Positions 33,760-43,188 are shown, counted from the first letter of the stretch. The stretch: 47,357 nt of DNA from Bacteroides sp. (GCA_014802435.1 JAAVCG010000044.1:1-47357), one strand, 5' to 3'. Program-made: numbers and translations. The notes: a model not told the origin generated them from the sequence alone.

Positions 33760-34749
33760 TTAAAGCTCAAAGGAGCATTTATCAGGGAGAATTTTATCAA
33801 AAGCCTCACATAAAAGCGGCTTTGAATGTTCAAAATCCGTTTTGTCGCCATCGTTGACGCAGATTATCGCCTTTTTCTGATTGGTTATGACCTCGATAGC
33901 CTTCGTCAGAATCTCATTATTATTGATATGGTAAGTGGCGGAGGTCTTCCATGGATTTATCGGCTCAAATAATCCTTTGACAAGCTGATAGTATCTACAT
34001 ACGTATTGATTTACATTGCGGTAATCCCTGAATTTATGGGAACACGTTTGGTCAAGCGTTTGAAAATCCAGGTCCCAAACCTCCTTGAGAGTCCTCTTAA
34101 AAAACGGATTCGGGAGATGCGGGTTATAAAACCCTGTAAACGCCGGATAAGGATATAAGGCAAGGGTTCGAAGCAATAATTTCCCGTAACAGGGGCTGAA
34201 CCAGCCTCTTGGATTCTTCTTGAACACTTCGGTTTTGTCAAAGAAGCGGTTGATGAATCCGGTAGTGTTAGCCATGATGTAATCTCTAATGTTTCCTCTG
34301 GGCTGGCTGGCGGCAAGGACGGCGATATCCCTCACTTTGTCATTAACAAAGAAGCGATCGGGCTCAATCCGGTCAACGATAAAAGTGTCATCATTAAAAT
34401 AGACGAATCTCTCTGAGAGGGACTCTATCCGGTGGAGATTAAGTTCTATGGTATGAGAACAGAAGGTGGGTAAATACTTCTCCGGAATATAGTCAGAGTG
34501 TTTTATAAACCTGAGTTTCGGATGGTTGATGTTCAGCCAATCAGGATAATGTCCGCAAGTAATGAAGTAGATGTTGTTCACCCACGGGGCGAACTTTTCA
34601 ACCCCTCTGAACCAGTATTTTAAAGTCCCCCAATCTCTGAATCTCACCGGTCTGGCATCGCCTTTTTCTGATTGGGCATATTCTCTTAGAGATTGCTGCC
34701 ATGTGGGGTCGCTATCGTCAACCCAGGGGAGCACGAAATCTATTGTCAT
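33760..34749 (-). CDS. Stealth-family sugar-phosphate transferase
   Basis: 329 residues with the Stealth conserved regions: CR1 IDFVLPWVDDSDPTWQ at residue 3, CR2 RFRDWGTLKYWFRGVEKFAP followed by WVNNIYFITCGH and ERFVYFNDDTFIV, and CR3/CR4-like segments to the end. Stealth proteins transfer hexose-1-phosphate (for example GlcNAc-1-P), making phosphodiester-linked polymers. This adds to the expected negative charge of the polysaccharide. It lies 7 nt after the WbpO-like gene stop and 9 nt before the Wzy-like gene. Confidence 0.92.
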   Translation of the reverse strand: MTIDFVLPWVDDSDPTWQQSLREYAQSEKGDARPVRFRDWGTLKYWFRGVEKFAPWVNNIYFITCGHYPDWLNINHPKLRFIKHSDYIPEKYLPTFCSHTIELNLHRIESLSERFVYFNDDTFIVDRIEPDRFFVNDKVRDIAVLAASQPRGNIRDYIMANTTGFINRFFDKTEVFKKNPRGWFSPCYGKLLLRTLALYPYPAFTGFYNPHLPNPFFKRTLKEVWDLDFQTLDQTCSHKFRDYRNVNQYVCRYYQLVKGLFEPINPWKTSATYHINNNEILTKAIEVITNQKKAIICVNDGDKTDFEHSKPLLCEAFDKILPDKCSFEL

Positions 34750-34756
34750 AGTTCCG

Positions 34757-35968
34757 TTATTTGAAAATATGAATGTTGACTTTTTTACCGACAGGTGATT
34801 TGACAGATGAATGACTTACCAGGGTGATTACAGCGTCAAAATCGTTGTCATCAGGCAGTTCTCCGCAATATAACGGTTGAAGCGCCGCAGGTAAATCAGA
34901 TTTGGATACATGCGGATCATATAATGACACCTCGCTGAGCTTATTGGAAATATCTACGGCAATCTCCAATGCCTTGGAGTTACGCAGGTCAGAGGTGTTC
35001 GGTTTATATGTTAAGCCAACAAGCAGAACGTTTTTAGCATTTTCTGATTTGATAGATGATAGGATTTTGTCAATGACTTTAAGGGTTTCGGCTTCATTTA
35101 CTTTTCGGGCCTTTTCAACTAAATCCATATTAATGCCTATGCAATTTGCTTTGGAGATGAGGTAATAGGGGTCAACACCAATGCAATGCCCTCCGACAAG
35201 TCCGGGATAAACTTCTGCAAAATTCCATTTGGTGGCCGCGCAACGGGTTACTTCATAAATATCAATGCCTTCTGCCTGGCAATATTCTGAATATTGGTTA
35301 GCCAGGGCAATCAATACATCACGCTGTACATTTTCATATATCTTGACGGCCTCGGCGGTTTTGATTGAGGGTGCTGTGACGGTTTTACATCCAAGAGCGT
35401 TAGCATATAGCTCTGAGATGACCGATAAAGCTGACGGGGTAGAGGCTGAAATGACTTTCGGCACGGTGGTCAAGGTGTGTATTTTGTCTCCGACATTTAT
35501 TCTTTCCGGAGAAAATCCAACGGCGAAATCCTTGTTCAATGACATAGATGCCGATTCCTCAATAAGAGGAATACAGATATCTTCGGTAGTGCCGGGCGCT
35601 ACGGTCGATTCAAAAATGATGATGCTTCCCGGGGTGATTACCTCTCCGAGTTTTGAGCAGATATTCTTTAAGCTGGTTATATCCGGAAGTCGGTGTTCAT
35701 CTATTGGCGTCGGTGCGCTGACAATGAATATGTTACATTCCCTTAATGCGTTCCAGTCGGTTGTCAATTTGACGTTCTTGAGCCCCTGTAGATATTCCTT
35801 GTCTATGCAGTTTTTATTATCTATGCCGGAAGATAGTTCCGCTATCCTTTTTTCGCTGATGTCTAACCCCATACAGGGATATTTTGTTGAGATATGACAA
35901 AGTAACGGCAGCCCGACATAGCCAAGCCCGATTACAGCGACTTTATTATTCATTTTGGGTTCAAACAT
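34757..35968 (-). CDS. UDP-sugar 6-dehydrogenase of the WbpO/TviB type
   Basis: 403 residues from the start chosen at 35968 (MFEPKMNNKVAVIGLGYVGL), which has an AAGAAG-like ribosome site. The longer frame to 36058 would overlap the upstream gene by 49 nt and adds a non-family extension; 35953 is also possible. Family features: NAD-binding VAVIGLGYVGLPLL, FESTVAPGTTED, GFSPERINVGDKIH, TKWNFAEVYPGLVGGHCIGV with the catalytic Cys, and LTYKPNTSDLRNSKA. Such enzymes make UDP-GalNAcA or UDP-GlcNAcA from the N-acetylhexosamine nucleotide. With WecC it is the second acidic-sugar enzyme in the operon. The substrate is uncertain. Confidence 0.88.
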   Translation of the reverse strand: MFEPKMNNKVAVIGLGYVGLPLLCHISTKYPCMGLDISEKRIAELSSGIDNKNCIDKEYLQGLKNVKLTTDWNALRECNIFIVSAPTPIDEHRLPDITSLKNICSKLGEVITPGSIIIFESTVAPGTTEDICIPLIEESASMSLNKDFAVGFSPERINVGDKIHTLTTVPKVISASTPSALSVISELYANALGCKTVTAPSIKTAEAVKIYENVQRDVLIALANQYSEYCQAEGIDIYEVTRCAATKWNFAEVYPGLVGGHCIGVDPYYLISKANCIGINMDLVEKARKVNEAETLKVIDKILSSIKSENAKNVLLVGLTYKPNTSDLRNSKALEIAVDISNKLSEVSLYDPHVSKSDLPAALQPLYCGELPDDNDFDAVITLVSHSSVKSPVGKKVNIHIFK

Positions 35969-36009
35969 TCTGTCTTCTTTTAAGTCGTTGGTTTGAATGA
36001 AGTTTTTTA

Positions 36010-37014
36010 TCATATTTTGTGAAAGAGTTTCTCTAATCGGCGGAAATGCCTTAACCATTGTTTAAAGCCGGATAATTCCGCTTCAATTTCATATCCGGAA
36101 GTGTAACGGCTTATGTTCATGCGTGACAAAGTGTAAGCGGTCTCCTCTGGAACGTATTCATTCATGACGGCAGCAGTAAACCCTGCTGCGGCACATTCCC
36201 TGATGCATTCGGCTGAAACGTCACGTTGATGACCGAAAGGATAGGCATATAAGCTGCAATTGAATAGTTTATTGATTTGAGCTCCACATTGCTTAAAGTC
36301 ATCTTTCAGCTTTTCAGCAGTGAGGAGAGAAAGAACATCATGATTGACGGAGTGGCCGCCGATTTTATGGCCTTTTTTCTTTAATTGCGTCACATCTTCA
36401 TCGGTCAATCCTTGGAAACGCAGATTTGAGTATTCTTCACTGACGTTCAGTTGTTCAAAGGGGCAAATTAACTCTAATTGCTCAATAATGGACAGGTAAT
36501 TGTAACCGTTCTTACGGATTGAGTCAGTGATGGCCCGGTAAGCCTTACGTCGGGAAGATTGAGAGTTGAAATCATACTTTTTGCCTGCAATGGAGTATTC
36601 CCCGGGAGCAACGTAGGCTATCCATCCCATAATCTTGTTCATCCATAACGGGCCGCCATTAACGCAAGAGAGCGGAAGGAAAAAATAGGCATTGTTGCCA
36701 TATTTGGTTAAAACCCGGTCGGCGATAAGAGCCGCACGCGAACCATCATCCAAAGTGATTATTGCGGAGTTTGGCTTTCCTATTTGAGTCGTAACTTCAA
36801 ATCGCTTATTCACAATGTCAATGAGGCGCTCAAAGTGTGATTGGGAGGAGCATACTATTTGTTGCTCAAAAGTATTGTTAATGAGATGGTCAGGGATGAT
36901 ATGGTGGAAAACGAGGATACGCTGCCGGCGTCTGTTCAGGCGATAAAACAGCCATATAATCCCCGAGTAAAACGCAAGGATGTAAATAATCAGATAAACC
37001 CTATTGGAACTCAT
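36010..37014 (-). CDS. Polysaccharide deacetylase (NodB/CE4-like), membrane anchored
   Basis: 334 residues with an N-terminal membrane segment (VYLIIYILAFYSGIIWLFY). The NodB fold shows motif 1 as AIITLDDGS with Asp89 and Asp90 (general base and metal ligand), motif 2 as GHKIGGHSVNHDVLS (H-S-x-x-x-H metal ligands), and YAYPFGHQRDVS for motif 3. It probably removes acetyl from an N-acetylhexosamine of the lipid-linked unit or polymer. The N-terminal anchor is unlike the typical secreted enzyme and could face either side. It overlaps the GT2 gene stop by 4 nt. Confidence 0.88.
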   Translation of the reverse strand: MSSNRVYLIIYILAFYSGIIWLFYRLNRRRQRILVFHHIIPDHLINNTFEQQIVCSSQSHFERLIDIVNKRFEVTTQIGKPNSAIITLDDGSRAALIADRVLTKYGNNAYFFLPLSCVNGGPLWMNKIMGWIAYVAPGEYSIAGKKYDFNSQSSRRKAYRAITDSIRKNGYNYLSIIEQLELICPFEQLNVSEEYSNLRFQGLTDEDVTQLKKKGHKIGGHSVNHDVLSLLTAEKLKDDFKQCGAQINKLFNCSLYAYPFGHQRDVSAECIRECAAAGFTAAVMNEYVPEETAYTLSRMNISRYTSGYEIEAELSGFKQWLRHFRRLEKLFHKI

Positions 37015-38057
37015 TGACTGATTGCACGTTTGGGATGGACTCCGGCGCGAAGGAATCGGTATAATTTACGGATGGGCAAAATCAGATTGCGTAGGAAGAC
37101 AAATCGCCCTGTTTTTCCCTGCAAGGCATACTTGTAAGGCAGTCGCCAGTAAGGAGGAACGAGATGCTTGAGTTTTTCATAATCAGAATAAAGGCCGGGA
37201 CACATTAAGATACATTCCTGAATATCTGCCCTGTTGCAGTTAACAATAGCCATCAGGAGTTTTCTGAATCGGCGTTCATTAAGCGTCTGATTATAGGCCG
37301 GGGATTTCGGGCTAAGGAAGTCGGCGACGACGTCTGTGGCCCTCATGCGCTGGCGGGTGCTTGTTACTGACACGTCATGAGTATATGAGCCGATATTATG
37401 CTTATTATAATGCGCGAATGCGCGGTCAACCTTCGTGACGACGGAGGCATAATATATTGTCCGGATGGTCGCGATTAGGTCCTCGCCAACGTTTATGCCC
37501 TCAAAGGAGCGGATATTGTGTTCAGTGAAGAGGCTTCGCCGGGTCAGTTTGTTCCAGACGTAGGCATAGGCCGTATTTTTTTCAGGACGCCAGGTTGCAA
37601 TAATGTTATTTAGCAGGACTTCCTTGCTGTCAGCAACAAAGCACTTCTGATATTCATCGCCTTCATGATAAGAATAAAAGAAGTCAGCCACCACTACGTC
37701 AGAATTATTGGCCACGGCGGCCCGATACATCACTTCAAGCATATCCGGCTCAAAGTAATCATCGCTATCCAATTGAAGGACATACTCCCCGCGGGCGACA
37801 TCGAGTCCGGTCTGGCGGGACGCCGCGAGGCCTCGGTTGCGGGAATGACTCAGTAATTTTACTTGAGGGACCACGCCGGGATATTCGCCGATAATGCCGG
37901 AGAGCAGTTCAATGCTTCGGTCCGGAGTGGCGTCATCAATGAAGATAAATTCCACGCCGTCGGTCATTGTTTGGCCCAGCAGGGAGCGGGCACATCGGCT
38001 GATGTATTTTTCCACCCCGTAGACCGGGACTATTACCGAAATTTTAATCTCTTCCAT
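37011..38057 (-). CDS. Glycosyltransferase, GT2 family
   Basis: 348 residues from MEEIKISVIVPVYGVEKYIS at 38057. A longer frame to 38129 adds a Pro/Arg-rich, non-family front, and this start gives a normal 14 nt overlap with the upstream gene. The GT-A fold is seen as SVIVPVYGVEKYISRCARSL, FIFIDDATPDRS, RNRGLAASRQTGLDVA and the metal-binding LQLDSDDYFEPDML. It adds one sugar to the lipid-linked unit on the cytoplasmic side; donor unknown. Confidence 0.92.
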   Translation of the reverse strand: MEEIKISVIVPVYGVEKYISRCARSLLGQTMTDGVEFIFIDDATPDRSIELLSGIIGEYPGVVPQVKLLSHSRNRGLAASRQTGLDVARGEYVLQLDSDDYFEPDMLEVMYRAAVANNSDVVVADFFYSYHEGDEYQKCFVADSKEVLLNNIIATWRPEKNTAYAYVWNKLTRRSLFTEHNIRSFEGINVGEDLIATIRTIYYASVVTKVDRAFAHYNKHNIGSYTHDVSVTSTRQRMRATDVVADFLSPKSPAYNQTLNERRFRKLLMAIVNCNRADIQECILMCPGLYSDYEKLKHLVPPYWRLPYKYALQGKTGRFVFLRNLILPIRKLYRFLRAGVHPKRAISQ

Positions 38058-39015
38058 AGGCTTTAACCGGGGGGAAATCATGGAGCCAGGTCTCGGCAAA
38101 GGCCGAAATCTTCCCGTAGGTATTGTCAATATATTCCACCGGCTTATGGAGCAGCAATGACAGAATCATCGGATGGAGGCGAGTGGTTACAATGCGTGAA
38201 AAGGGCCGGAGAAATTCACATCCTTTGCGGGTCAGGGTATTGCGGATGAATCTGTTGCCGCAGAAGGTGATTGCGCTCTCAATGGGCCGCAGGCGCAGGC
38301 CGTGGCTTCGGAAGTCTCTTGAAATCCGCCTGGCTCTCTTCAGGTTGCGGATCAGTCGCTTGGTCCGTTCCGGTACCGGCCAGTCAGAGGTGACGTCGGC
38401 CTCCGGCAGGGCCGTCGGGGCGGAAGGCGGGAGTTCCTTATCGTTGCGGAGAAGGAAGAGGGTTTTTCCTTCTTCGTGATTCCGATAGGGGCCCAAGAGG
38501 CCGGAGTTGACATAGAAGGCCATGTCCGGGGCGAGATAGACGTGATTCCGGCTGAAATTCTCCCGCAGAATGTCGTGACTTGTCCGGTCACGGGCAAAGA
38601 GATGCAGGTCACTATGGCGGGCCATCAGGTCGGAGTCATGATTTATCAGGTCCGGGGTTTGATAACAAATTGACTGCGGGAGCATAACGATTCTGTTCTC
38701 CGGATAGCGGGCAATGATTTCAAGTCTGTTGTCCTGGAGCGGACGCCATAAATCACCGAAGTTGCCGCCCCCCATCATCAGGATGGTGACATCCTTATCC
38801 AAGTCAGGAAACGGGAAGAAGCACGCGCCGTAGCTGCCGACGAGTTTATGGCCGTTTTCATGGAGATAATCCAGCGCACCTTGCCAGATGAGCAAGTCGC
38901 CGATATTATCATAAAATGGCGCATCGGCAATCAGCACCCGCTCGCCAAGGAGCGGTTTGAGCTGACGCTCAATTATTTGACGAAGCTCAGTAATTTTTTT
39001 TTCAAAGCACTCCAT
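38044..39015 (-). CDS. Polysaccharide pyruvyltransferase family protein
   Basis: 323 residues. Known members add a ketal pyruvate from phosphoenolpyruvate to a sugar. Family features are FYDNIGDLLIWQGALDYL near residue 34-51, ILMMGGGNFGDLWRPLQ, IVMLPQSICY, HLFARDRTSHDIL, LAPDMAFYV, and the C-terminal TTRLHPMILSLLLHKPVEYI. Pyruvate adds negative charge to the polymer. Similar EpsI/ExoV-type genes occur in capsule loci. It overlaps the radical SAM gene by 43 nt and the GT2 gene by 14 nt. Confidence 0.9.
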   Translation of the reverse strand: MECFEKKITELRQIIERQLKPLLGERVLIADAPFYDNIGDLLIWQGALDYLHENGHKLVGSYGACFFPFPDLDKDVTILMMGGGNFGDLWRPLQDNRLEIIARYPENRIVMLPQSICYQTPDLINHDSDLMARHSDLHLFARDRTSHDILRENFSRNHVYLAPDMAFYVNSGLLGPYRNHEEGKTLFLLRNDKELPPSAPTALPEADVTSDWPVPERTKRLIRNLKRARRISRDFRSHGLRLRPIESAITFCGNRFIRNTLTRKGCEFLRPFSRIVTTRLHPMILSLLLHKPVEYIDNTYGKISAFAETWLHDFPPVKAYGRD

Positions 39016-40139
39016 TGTCCGTTTACTATCAGGTAAGTCAGGCGTCGGATAGGGTAAGTCAATTCTTTGATTCGATTCTTGCGCATGGCGCGCCGTTTGC
39101 CCTCGGCCGACAGGTGTTCGTTGTTGTCAGATAGCTTCTGTGACAGGAACTGACGCATCTCCTCGCCTACCCAGTGGCGGCCGTCGGCAGTGACGCGGTC
39201 ACGCATTTCCAGATAAGTCGGCGTTATCAGTTCCGGAATCATTCCTAAAGAAAGCCATGAATGTCCGTTAAAGCAATGAGGCTTAGGGCATTTACCGATA
39301 GGACAGAAATCAATCGGAGCCGAAGGATTATCAAAAATGCGTGTGCTTCTAAGAGCATAGCATTTTACCAATTCGCCGTAGCCCAGCCTGATGACTCCGC
39401 CCCAGAGTCCGTTATAGCAAAATTCCGGGCGCGGCTTGCTGAAAATTGACATCTTGAAGTCAAACAGCGCGGAATCAAAACTTCCCCAGGTCCGGATATA
39501 CTCCTCGCGCGAGAGCGCGGAAAGTATCGGCATCTCCGGTTTGCTTTCATCGCGCGCAACGGTCACATGACACAGGGCGCCGAGATTTTTGAGACAAAGT
39601 TCCTTAATCTCCTCAATATAAGGGATTTCTTCATCGCAGGGCGTCATCTCGACCGTAAAGGAGATGTTGCTGTGCTCAATCAGGTGCACATTGGCAAAGT
39701 ACTTGTCAATCAGCCCCTTTGATTTCAGCTCCATAAAATGGAACGAGATTTTTAGCAGCAGGTGTTTTTGCAGCTCCGGGGGAATCTGTTCGGTCAATTC
39801 CTTGAGGCGTTTTGTGGGCAGGCCGTTTGTAACAATCATTACGTAATGACCCTCCTCGAGCAATTCACGCGTCAGCTCAACGATATAAGGCGGCAGAAGA
39901 GTTTCGCCGGCACCGCAGAGATTCAGCAGGCACATTCCTCCCAGGCGCTCGCGTGAAAGCGCCCGGCGGATATGGGCAATGGAGAAGTTGAGCGGCATAA
40001 TCTCCGCCGTCGTCAGATTATGCGTGGTTACGTAGCAATAATCGCAGTGAAGATTGCATGTGGTCACCGGCACGGAAATGTCGAAAAATCTTTTCAGTTT
40101 ATCTTTCTTCGAGGAATGAGAATTCATATCCGTTTTCAT
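38973..40139 (-). CDS. Radical SAM protein of the capsule locus
   Basis: 388 residues. The radical SAM cluster motif CxxxCxxC is Cys28, Cys32, Cys35 (TTCNLHCDYCY). It is followed by LCGAGETLLPP (SAM-binding GGE-like region). A C-terminal Cys-rich part (CYNGLWGG, ELVKCYALRS, FCPIGKCPKPHCFNG) resembles a SPASM/twitch domain with further iron-sulfur ligands. There is no signal peptide. Substrate is unknown; its place between a deacetylase-like lipoprotein and a pyruvyltransferase in a capsule operon suggests a sugar or sugar-nucleotide change such as epimerisation or deoxygenation, but this is inference. The start could be Met5 (40127). The gene overlaps both neighbours, by 41 and 43 nt. Confidence 0.85.
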   Translation of the reverse strand: MKTDMNSHSSKKDKLKRFFDISVPVTTCNLHCDYCYVTTHNLTTAEIMPLNFSIAHIRRALSRERLGGMCLLNLCGAGETLLPPYIVELTRELLEEGHYVMIVTNGLPTKRLKELTEQIPPELQKHLLLKISFHFMELKSKGLIDKYFANVHLIEHSNISFTVEMTPCDEEIPYIEEIKELCLKNLGALCHVTVARDESKPEMPILSALSREEYIRTWGSFDSALFDFKMSIFSKPRPEFCYNGLWGGVIRLGYGELVKCYALRSTRIFDNPSAPIDFCPIGKCPKPHCFNGHSWLSLGMIPELITPTYLEMRDRVTADGRHWVGEEMRQFLSQKLSDNNEHLSAEGKRRAMRKNRIKELTYPIRRLTYLIVNGQWSALKKKLLSFVK

Positions 40140-40986
40140 TGAGCCATTTTATAGTTTCTTGAAATGCGGAGCGGTTAATGTGTTGCCAGGCCTGCATCTT
40201 AAGTTTTGCAATACCGGTTTTTCCGCGGGAATCGGGCAGAATTTTCCGCTGGTGGGCAAAGATGACGAGGGTATCTGCGCCGGCCTCCTTAAGCTCGGTC
40301 AAGTCGTTGACAATATAGATGTTATCATCCGTTCGGCGGTCGGTTCGACGGTAAGCGATGTTGTTTTTCCTGATTTCTTTACCGTTATTGACGGTCAAAG
40401 TTTCAGCGGGGGAGAGATTATAGGACTGAGCAGTGCCCGTATCCCAACAGAGCAGGGTTTTGACGCCCGTCAGCGCGTTCAGCAGCGAGTCAGGTCCGAA
40501 GTAATAATGGAGTCTCAGGGTTGACGCAATCATTGATGAATCAGCAAATTGAGCAATCGCTGAGTTCACGTTGTCATATGATTTCTTGAAATCCGCCACT
40601 GTGACGAGACTGTCAAACTCGGCGCGCGGGCTGTGGAACCCTATTCTGAGCCAGTCAGCTGACTTGCGGAAGTCATCACGGAATTTCAGCGGCATACGGT
40701 CAATTCGGAGCTCGCCTTGGCCGTCAGGGTATCGTTCAAAGGCATAGAGAGTGATTTTTATGCCGTATTTCCGGTGTAAATCCTTCAGGAAAGCCATCAG
40801 CGGGTGCTGAAAAAGGGAGTCATAATCCTGCCGGTTGCGGATGAGGTCAGCAAAGAAATCCACGTCGTCAAGGCTCAGGTGGACCACTCGGTTTCTCCCT
40901 GCTTCCTCGACGTGGCGGGGAGCGCGGCAGGCGCAGAGGGCACCGGTCAGGAGCAAAGCGATGAGAATAAGTAGGTTATTGCGCAT
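40099..40986 (-). CDS. Deacetylase-like lipoprotein of the capsule locus
   Basis: 295 residues from Met at 40986 (MRNNLLILIALLLTGALCAC), chosen because it gives a lipobox at LCAC; the longer frame to 41064 has no signal peptide at its start. The start overlaps the Wzx stop by 11 nt. The body recalls a divergent polysaccharide deacetylase: VHLSLDDVDFF with an Asp pair near residue 40, IGFHSPRAEF, and a C-terminal TLVIFAHQRKIL. Function is uncertain, but the predicted location is the periplasmic side of the inner or outer membrane, so it could act after flipping. Confidence 0.68.
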   Translation of the reverse strand: MRNNLLILIALLLTGALCACRAPRHVEEAGRNRVVHLSLDDVDFFADLIRNRQDYDSLFQHPLMAFLKDLHRKYGIKITLYAFERYPDGQGELRIDRMPLKFRDDFRKSADWLRIGFHSPRAEFDSLVTVADFKKSYDNVNSAIAQFADSSMIASTLRLHYYFGPDSLLNALTGVKTLLCWDTGTAQSYNLSPAETLTVNNGKEIRKNNIAYRRTDRRTDDNIYIVNDLTELKEAGADTLVIFAHQRKILPDSRGKTGIAKLKMQAWQHINRSAFQETIKWLNENGYEFSFLEER

Positions 40987-42526
40987 CTTTTTTAGCTGAC
41001 GGTTTAAGCAGGAATTGGCGGATAAATTTGCGCTCCCTGGCGTTGAGCCCGATTCCTGCCTCAAGGGCGATGACTATTAGTATGGAGGCGGCGATGGTCA
41101 GCAGCGGGCTGACGGTTTGCGCCAATTGCAGATGCTGATAACCGCAATAGAGCAGCGCACAGACTCCGGCGAGCGCCCCGGCGGGGAGGAAGACCGAGCG
41201 TAAAATTCCGGAGATGGAAATTTCAGGGATGCAGTCCTTTAGGAGCCGGAGCCTGATAAATAGAGCCATGAACGAGAGCAGGGCAATCGCAATGAAGACT
41301 GATTGCGGAGCGGCCCCCGAGCGCAGAAGCAGATAGGCAATCGGCAGGCTCAGAAAGTGGATGGTCCCTATGGTGATTTCATAAGCCTTTACCCGTCCGG
41401 AGGCTCTGATGCCGGCTGATATGCAGTAAGCGAAGCAGTCAATCTGTGAGATTATCAGCACTATCTGAGTGAAAACCGGAGTGTAAGCCGGATAGTTGCC
41501 TAACCAGAATTTGAGTATCGGCTCAATGGCCATCACTACGGGAAATGACAGAATCAGCAGCAGATAGAATGAGAATTTACATCCGTAGGTAATCAGGCGT
41601 TCGGTTTGGCGGATGTCGCTGACTGAGTAGGTTTTGGTTATCTGCGGGTTGATGGCCGTCGTGAAGTTTTGGACAAAGCTGTTGATTGCGGAGTTGACCT
41701 GCATCGAGAGCCCGTAGGCGGCATTGACCGTCGGCCCGAGGAAGACGTTCAGCAAAATGTTGCAGCCCTGATTTCTGGCCACCCAGGAGAATGACCCGAA
41801 GGCGCTCCATGACATGAATCCCGCCATCGGCCGAAACATCTCCTTGTCAAACGTCGGGCGGATTGTCCGGCACTCCGGGAAGCAGTGGCGGCAGTAGAGC
41901 AGATTGGCCAGCACCAGGATGATGACCGTAGCCAAATTCAGCAGCGCGTAGACCTTCAGTTTGTGGCTCAGGATGAGGGTCAGCGAGAGCGCCACTATCA
42001 ATTTCATGACCACTTCAATTATGCTCAGCAGGGCGAAAATCTCCATCCGTTCGCGGGCAATGACGACGGCATTGAGCGGAGTGCGGAGAATGGAGAACAC
42101 AAACGCGGCGACGGCGGATTGAAACACCCAGTTGGCCGCGGAAAGGCGATCGGCGGGAATCGTCATGTGATGGTTCAGAAACCATAGGCCCAGAGTCTCG
42201 GCAAGCGCGATGACGATGAATGCCAGGAGGATATGGATGGCAATGGCGGTGCGGAAAGTGCGAGTGGCGCGCGCCTGGTCCTCGCGCCCCTGAGCAAAGG
42301 AGAGAAACCGCACGGTTGAATTTGACATCGCCCCGTTGAGAAACGACAGCATGGCGATGATGCCGCCAACGACGCCATAGATGCCGTAATCAACCGCGCC
42401 GAGCTGACGCAGGACTATCCGCGAAGTAAAGAGCGAAACGCCCATTACCAGAAACATTCTGAAGTAAAGCATCAGAGTGTTTCTGGCAAGACGGGAGGTG
42501 GAGTTAGTCGACCGGGAGAGGTTCAA
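40976..42526 (-). CDS. Wzx-type lipid-linked oligosaccharide flippase
   Basis: 516 residues of the MATE/polysaccharide-transport superfamily, about 12-14 membrane segments. The start matches other Bacteroides Wzx proteins (ARNTLMLYFRMFLVMGVSLF, TSRIVLRQLGAVDYGIYGVV, SNSTVRFLSFAQG). It moves the undecaprenyl-linked repeat unit across the inner membrane for the Wzy polymerase. The start is 14 nt after the upstream outer-membrane protein gene. Confidence 0.93.
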   Translation of the reverse strand: MNLSRSTNSTSRLARNTLMLYFRMFLVMGVSLFTSRIVLRQLGAVDYGIYGVVGGIIAMLSFLNGAMSNSTVRFLSFAQGREDQARATRTFRTAIAIHILLAFIVIALAETLGLWFLNHHMTIPADRLSAANWVFQSAVAAFVFSILRTPLNAVVIARERMEIFALLSIIEVVMKLIVALSLTLILSHKLKVYALLNLATVIILVLANLLYCRHCFPECRTIRPTFDKEMFRPMAGFMSWSAFGSFSWVARNQGCNILLNVFLGPTVNAAYGLSMQVNSAINSFVQNFTTAINPQITKTYSVSDIRQTERLITYGCKFSFYLLLILSFPVVMAIEPILKFWLGNYPAYTPVFTQIVLIISQIDCFAYCISAGIRASGRVKAYEITIGTIHFLSLPIAYLLLRSGAAPQSVFIAIALLSFMALFIRLRLLKDCIPEISISGILRSVFLPAGALAGVCALLYCGYQHLQLAQTVSPLLTIAASILIVIALEAGIGLNARERKFIRQFLLKPSAKKDAQ

Positions 42527-42540
42527 GCGGTTTTGTCGAC

Positions 42541-43146
42541 TCAGAAAATAACGCCGGCCTTCAGACCGATGAAGTTCACTCCGGCCACGTGGCGGTAGAC
42601 ATTATAGCCGTCGGGGGTGCAGTTGACTTTTGATTTGTAGAAGACGCCGAGGCGGATAAGGGTGTTCTGCAGCGGAATGTTCATACCGCCTTCAAGGGTG
42701 GGGGAGAAGACGCAGCCGTTTTTCTTCGTATCCTTAACAATGTGTCCGGCGGAGGAGCTCCAGGCCTTGGCGCTCAGTGTGGTGTAAAATACCGGGGCGA
42801 CACCTACCAGGCCATAGAATGAACTCTTGCCAAAGGCGAGGCGGCAATATTCTAACTGGACAGGCACTCCGACTTCAAACATGTTGCGCGAATTGGTCAG
42901 CTTGTTGATGTTTTTAGTGTAGTCCATGGCCAGCGAGAGACCAACGTTGACAAACAGGTCCTGATAGACGTTCTTTTTCCATACGCCTTCAATACCCATA
43001 TCCTTTGAGGCCTGGCTGTTGGCTCCGGCATAGGCTGAAACCTGGAAACAGTAGTCAGGGTTTGCAACGGTGGGGGTGGTTTGCGCGTGAGCCTCTGCTC
43101 CGCAAATGCAGAGGGCGGCAATCAGGGGTAAAAACAGGTGTTTCAT
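42541..43146 (-). CDS. Small outer-membrane beta-barrel protein
   Basis: 201 residues with a signal peptide (FLPLIAALCICGAEAHAQ). The rest alternates aromatic and polar residues in strands (YCFQVSAYAGANSQ, FVNVGLSLAMDYTK, FYGLVGVAPVFYT) and ends HVAGVNFIGLKAGVIF with a terminal Phe, as expected for an eight-strand barrel of the OmpW/OmpX sort. It is the second gene of the capsule operon, just after the UpxY-like gene. Function unknown; it is not a Wza-type exporter. Confidence 0.72.
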   Translation of the reverse strand: MKHLFLPLIAALCICGAEAHAQTTPTVANPDYCFQVSAYAGANSQASKDMGIEGVWKKNVYQDLFVNVGLSLAMDYTKNINKLTNSRNMFEVGVPVQLEYCRLAFGKSSFYGLVGVAPVFYTTLSAKAWSSSAGHIVKDTKKNGCVFSPTLEGGMNIPLQNTLIRLGVFYKSKVNCTPDGYNVYRHVAGVNFIGLKAGVIF

Positions 43147-43188
43147 TGCGTTGATTAGTTTATAGTGGTTAGCATAATGTGTTATTTG

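Noticed and set aside
38058-38129. Longer start for the GT2 gene at 38129
   Set aside because: The added residues are out of family, rich in Pro and Arg, and would extend the overlap with the previous gene to 86 nt.
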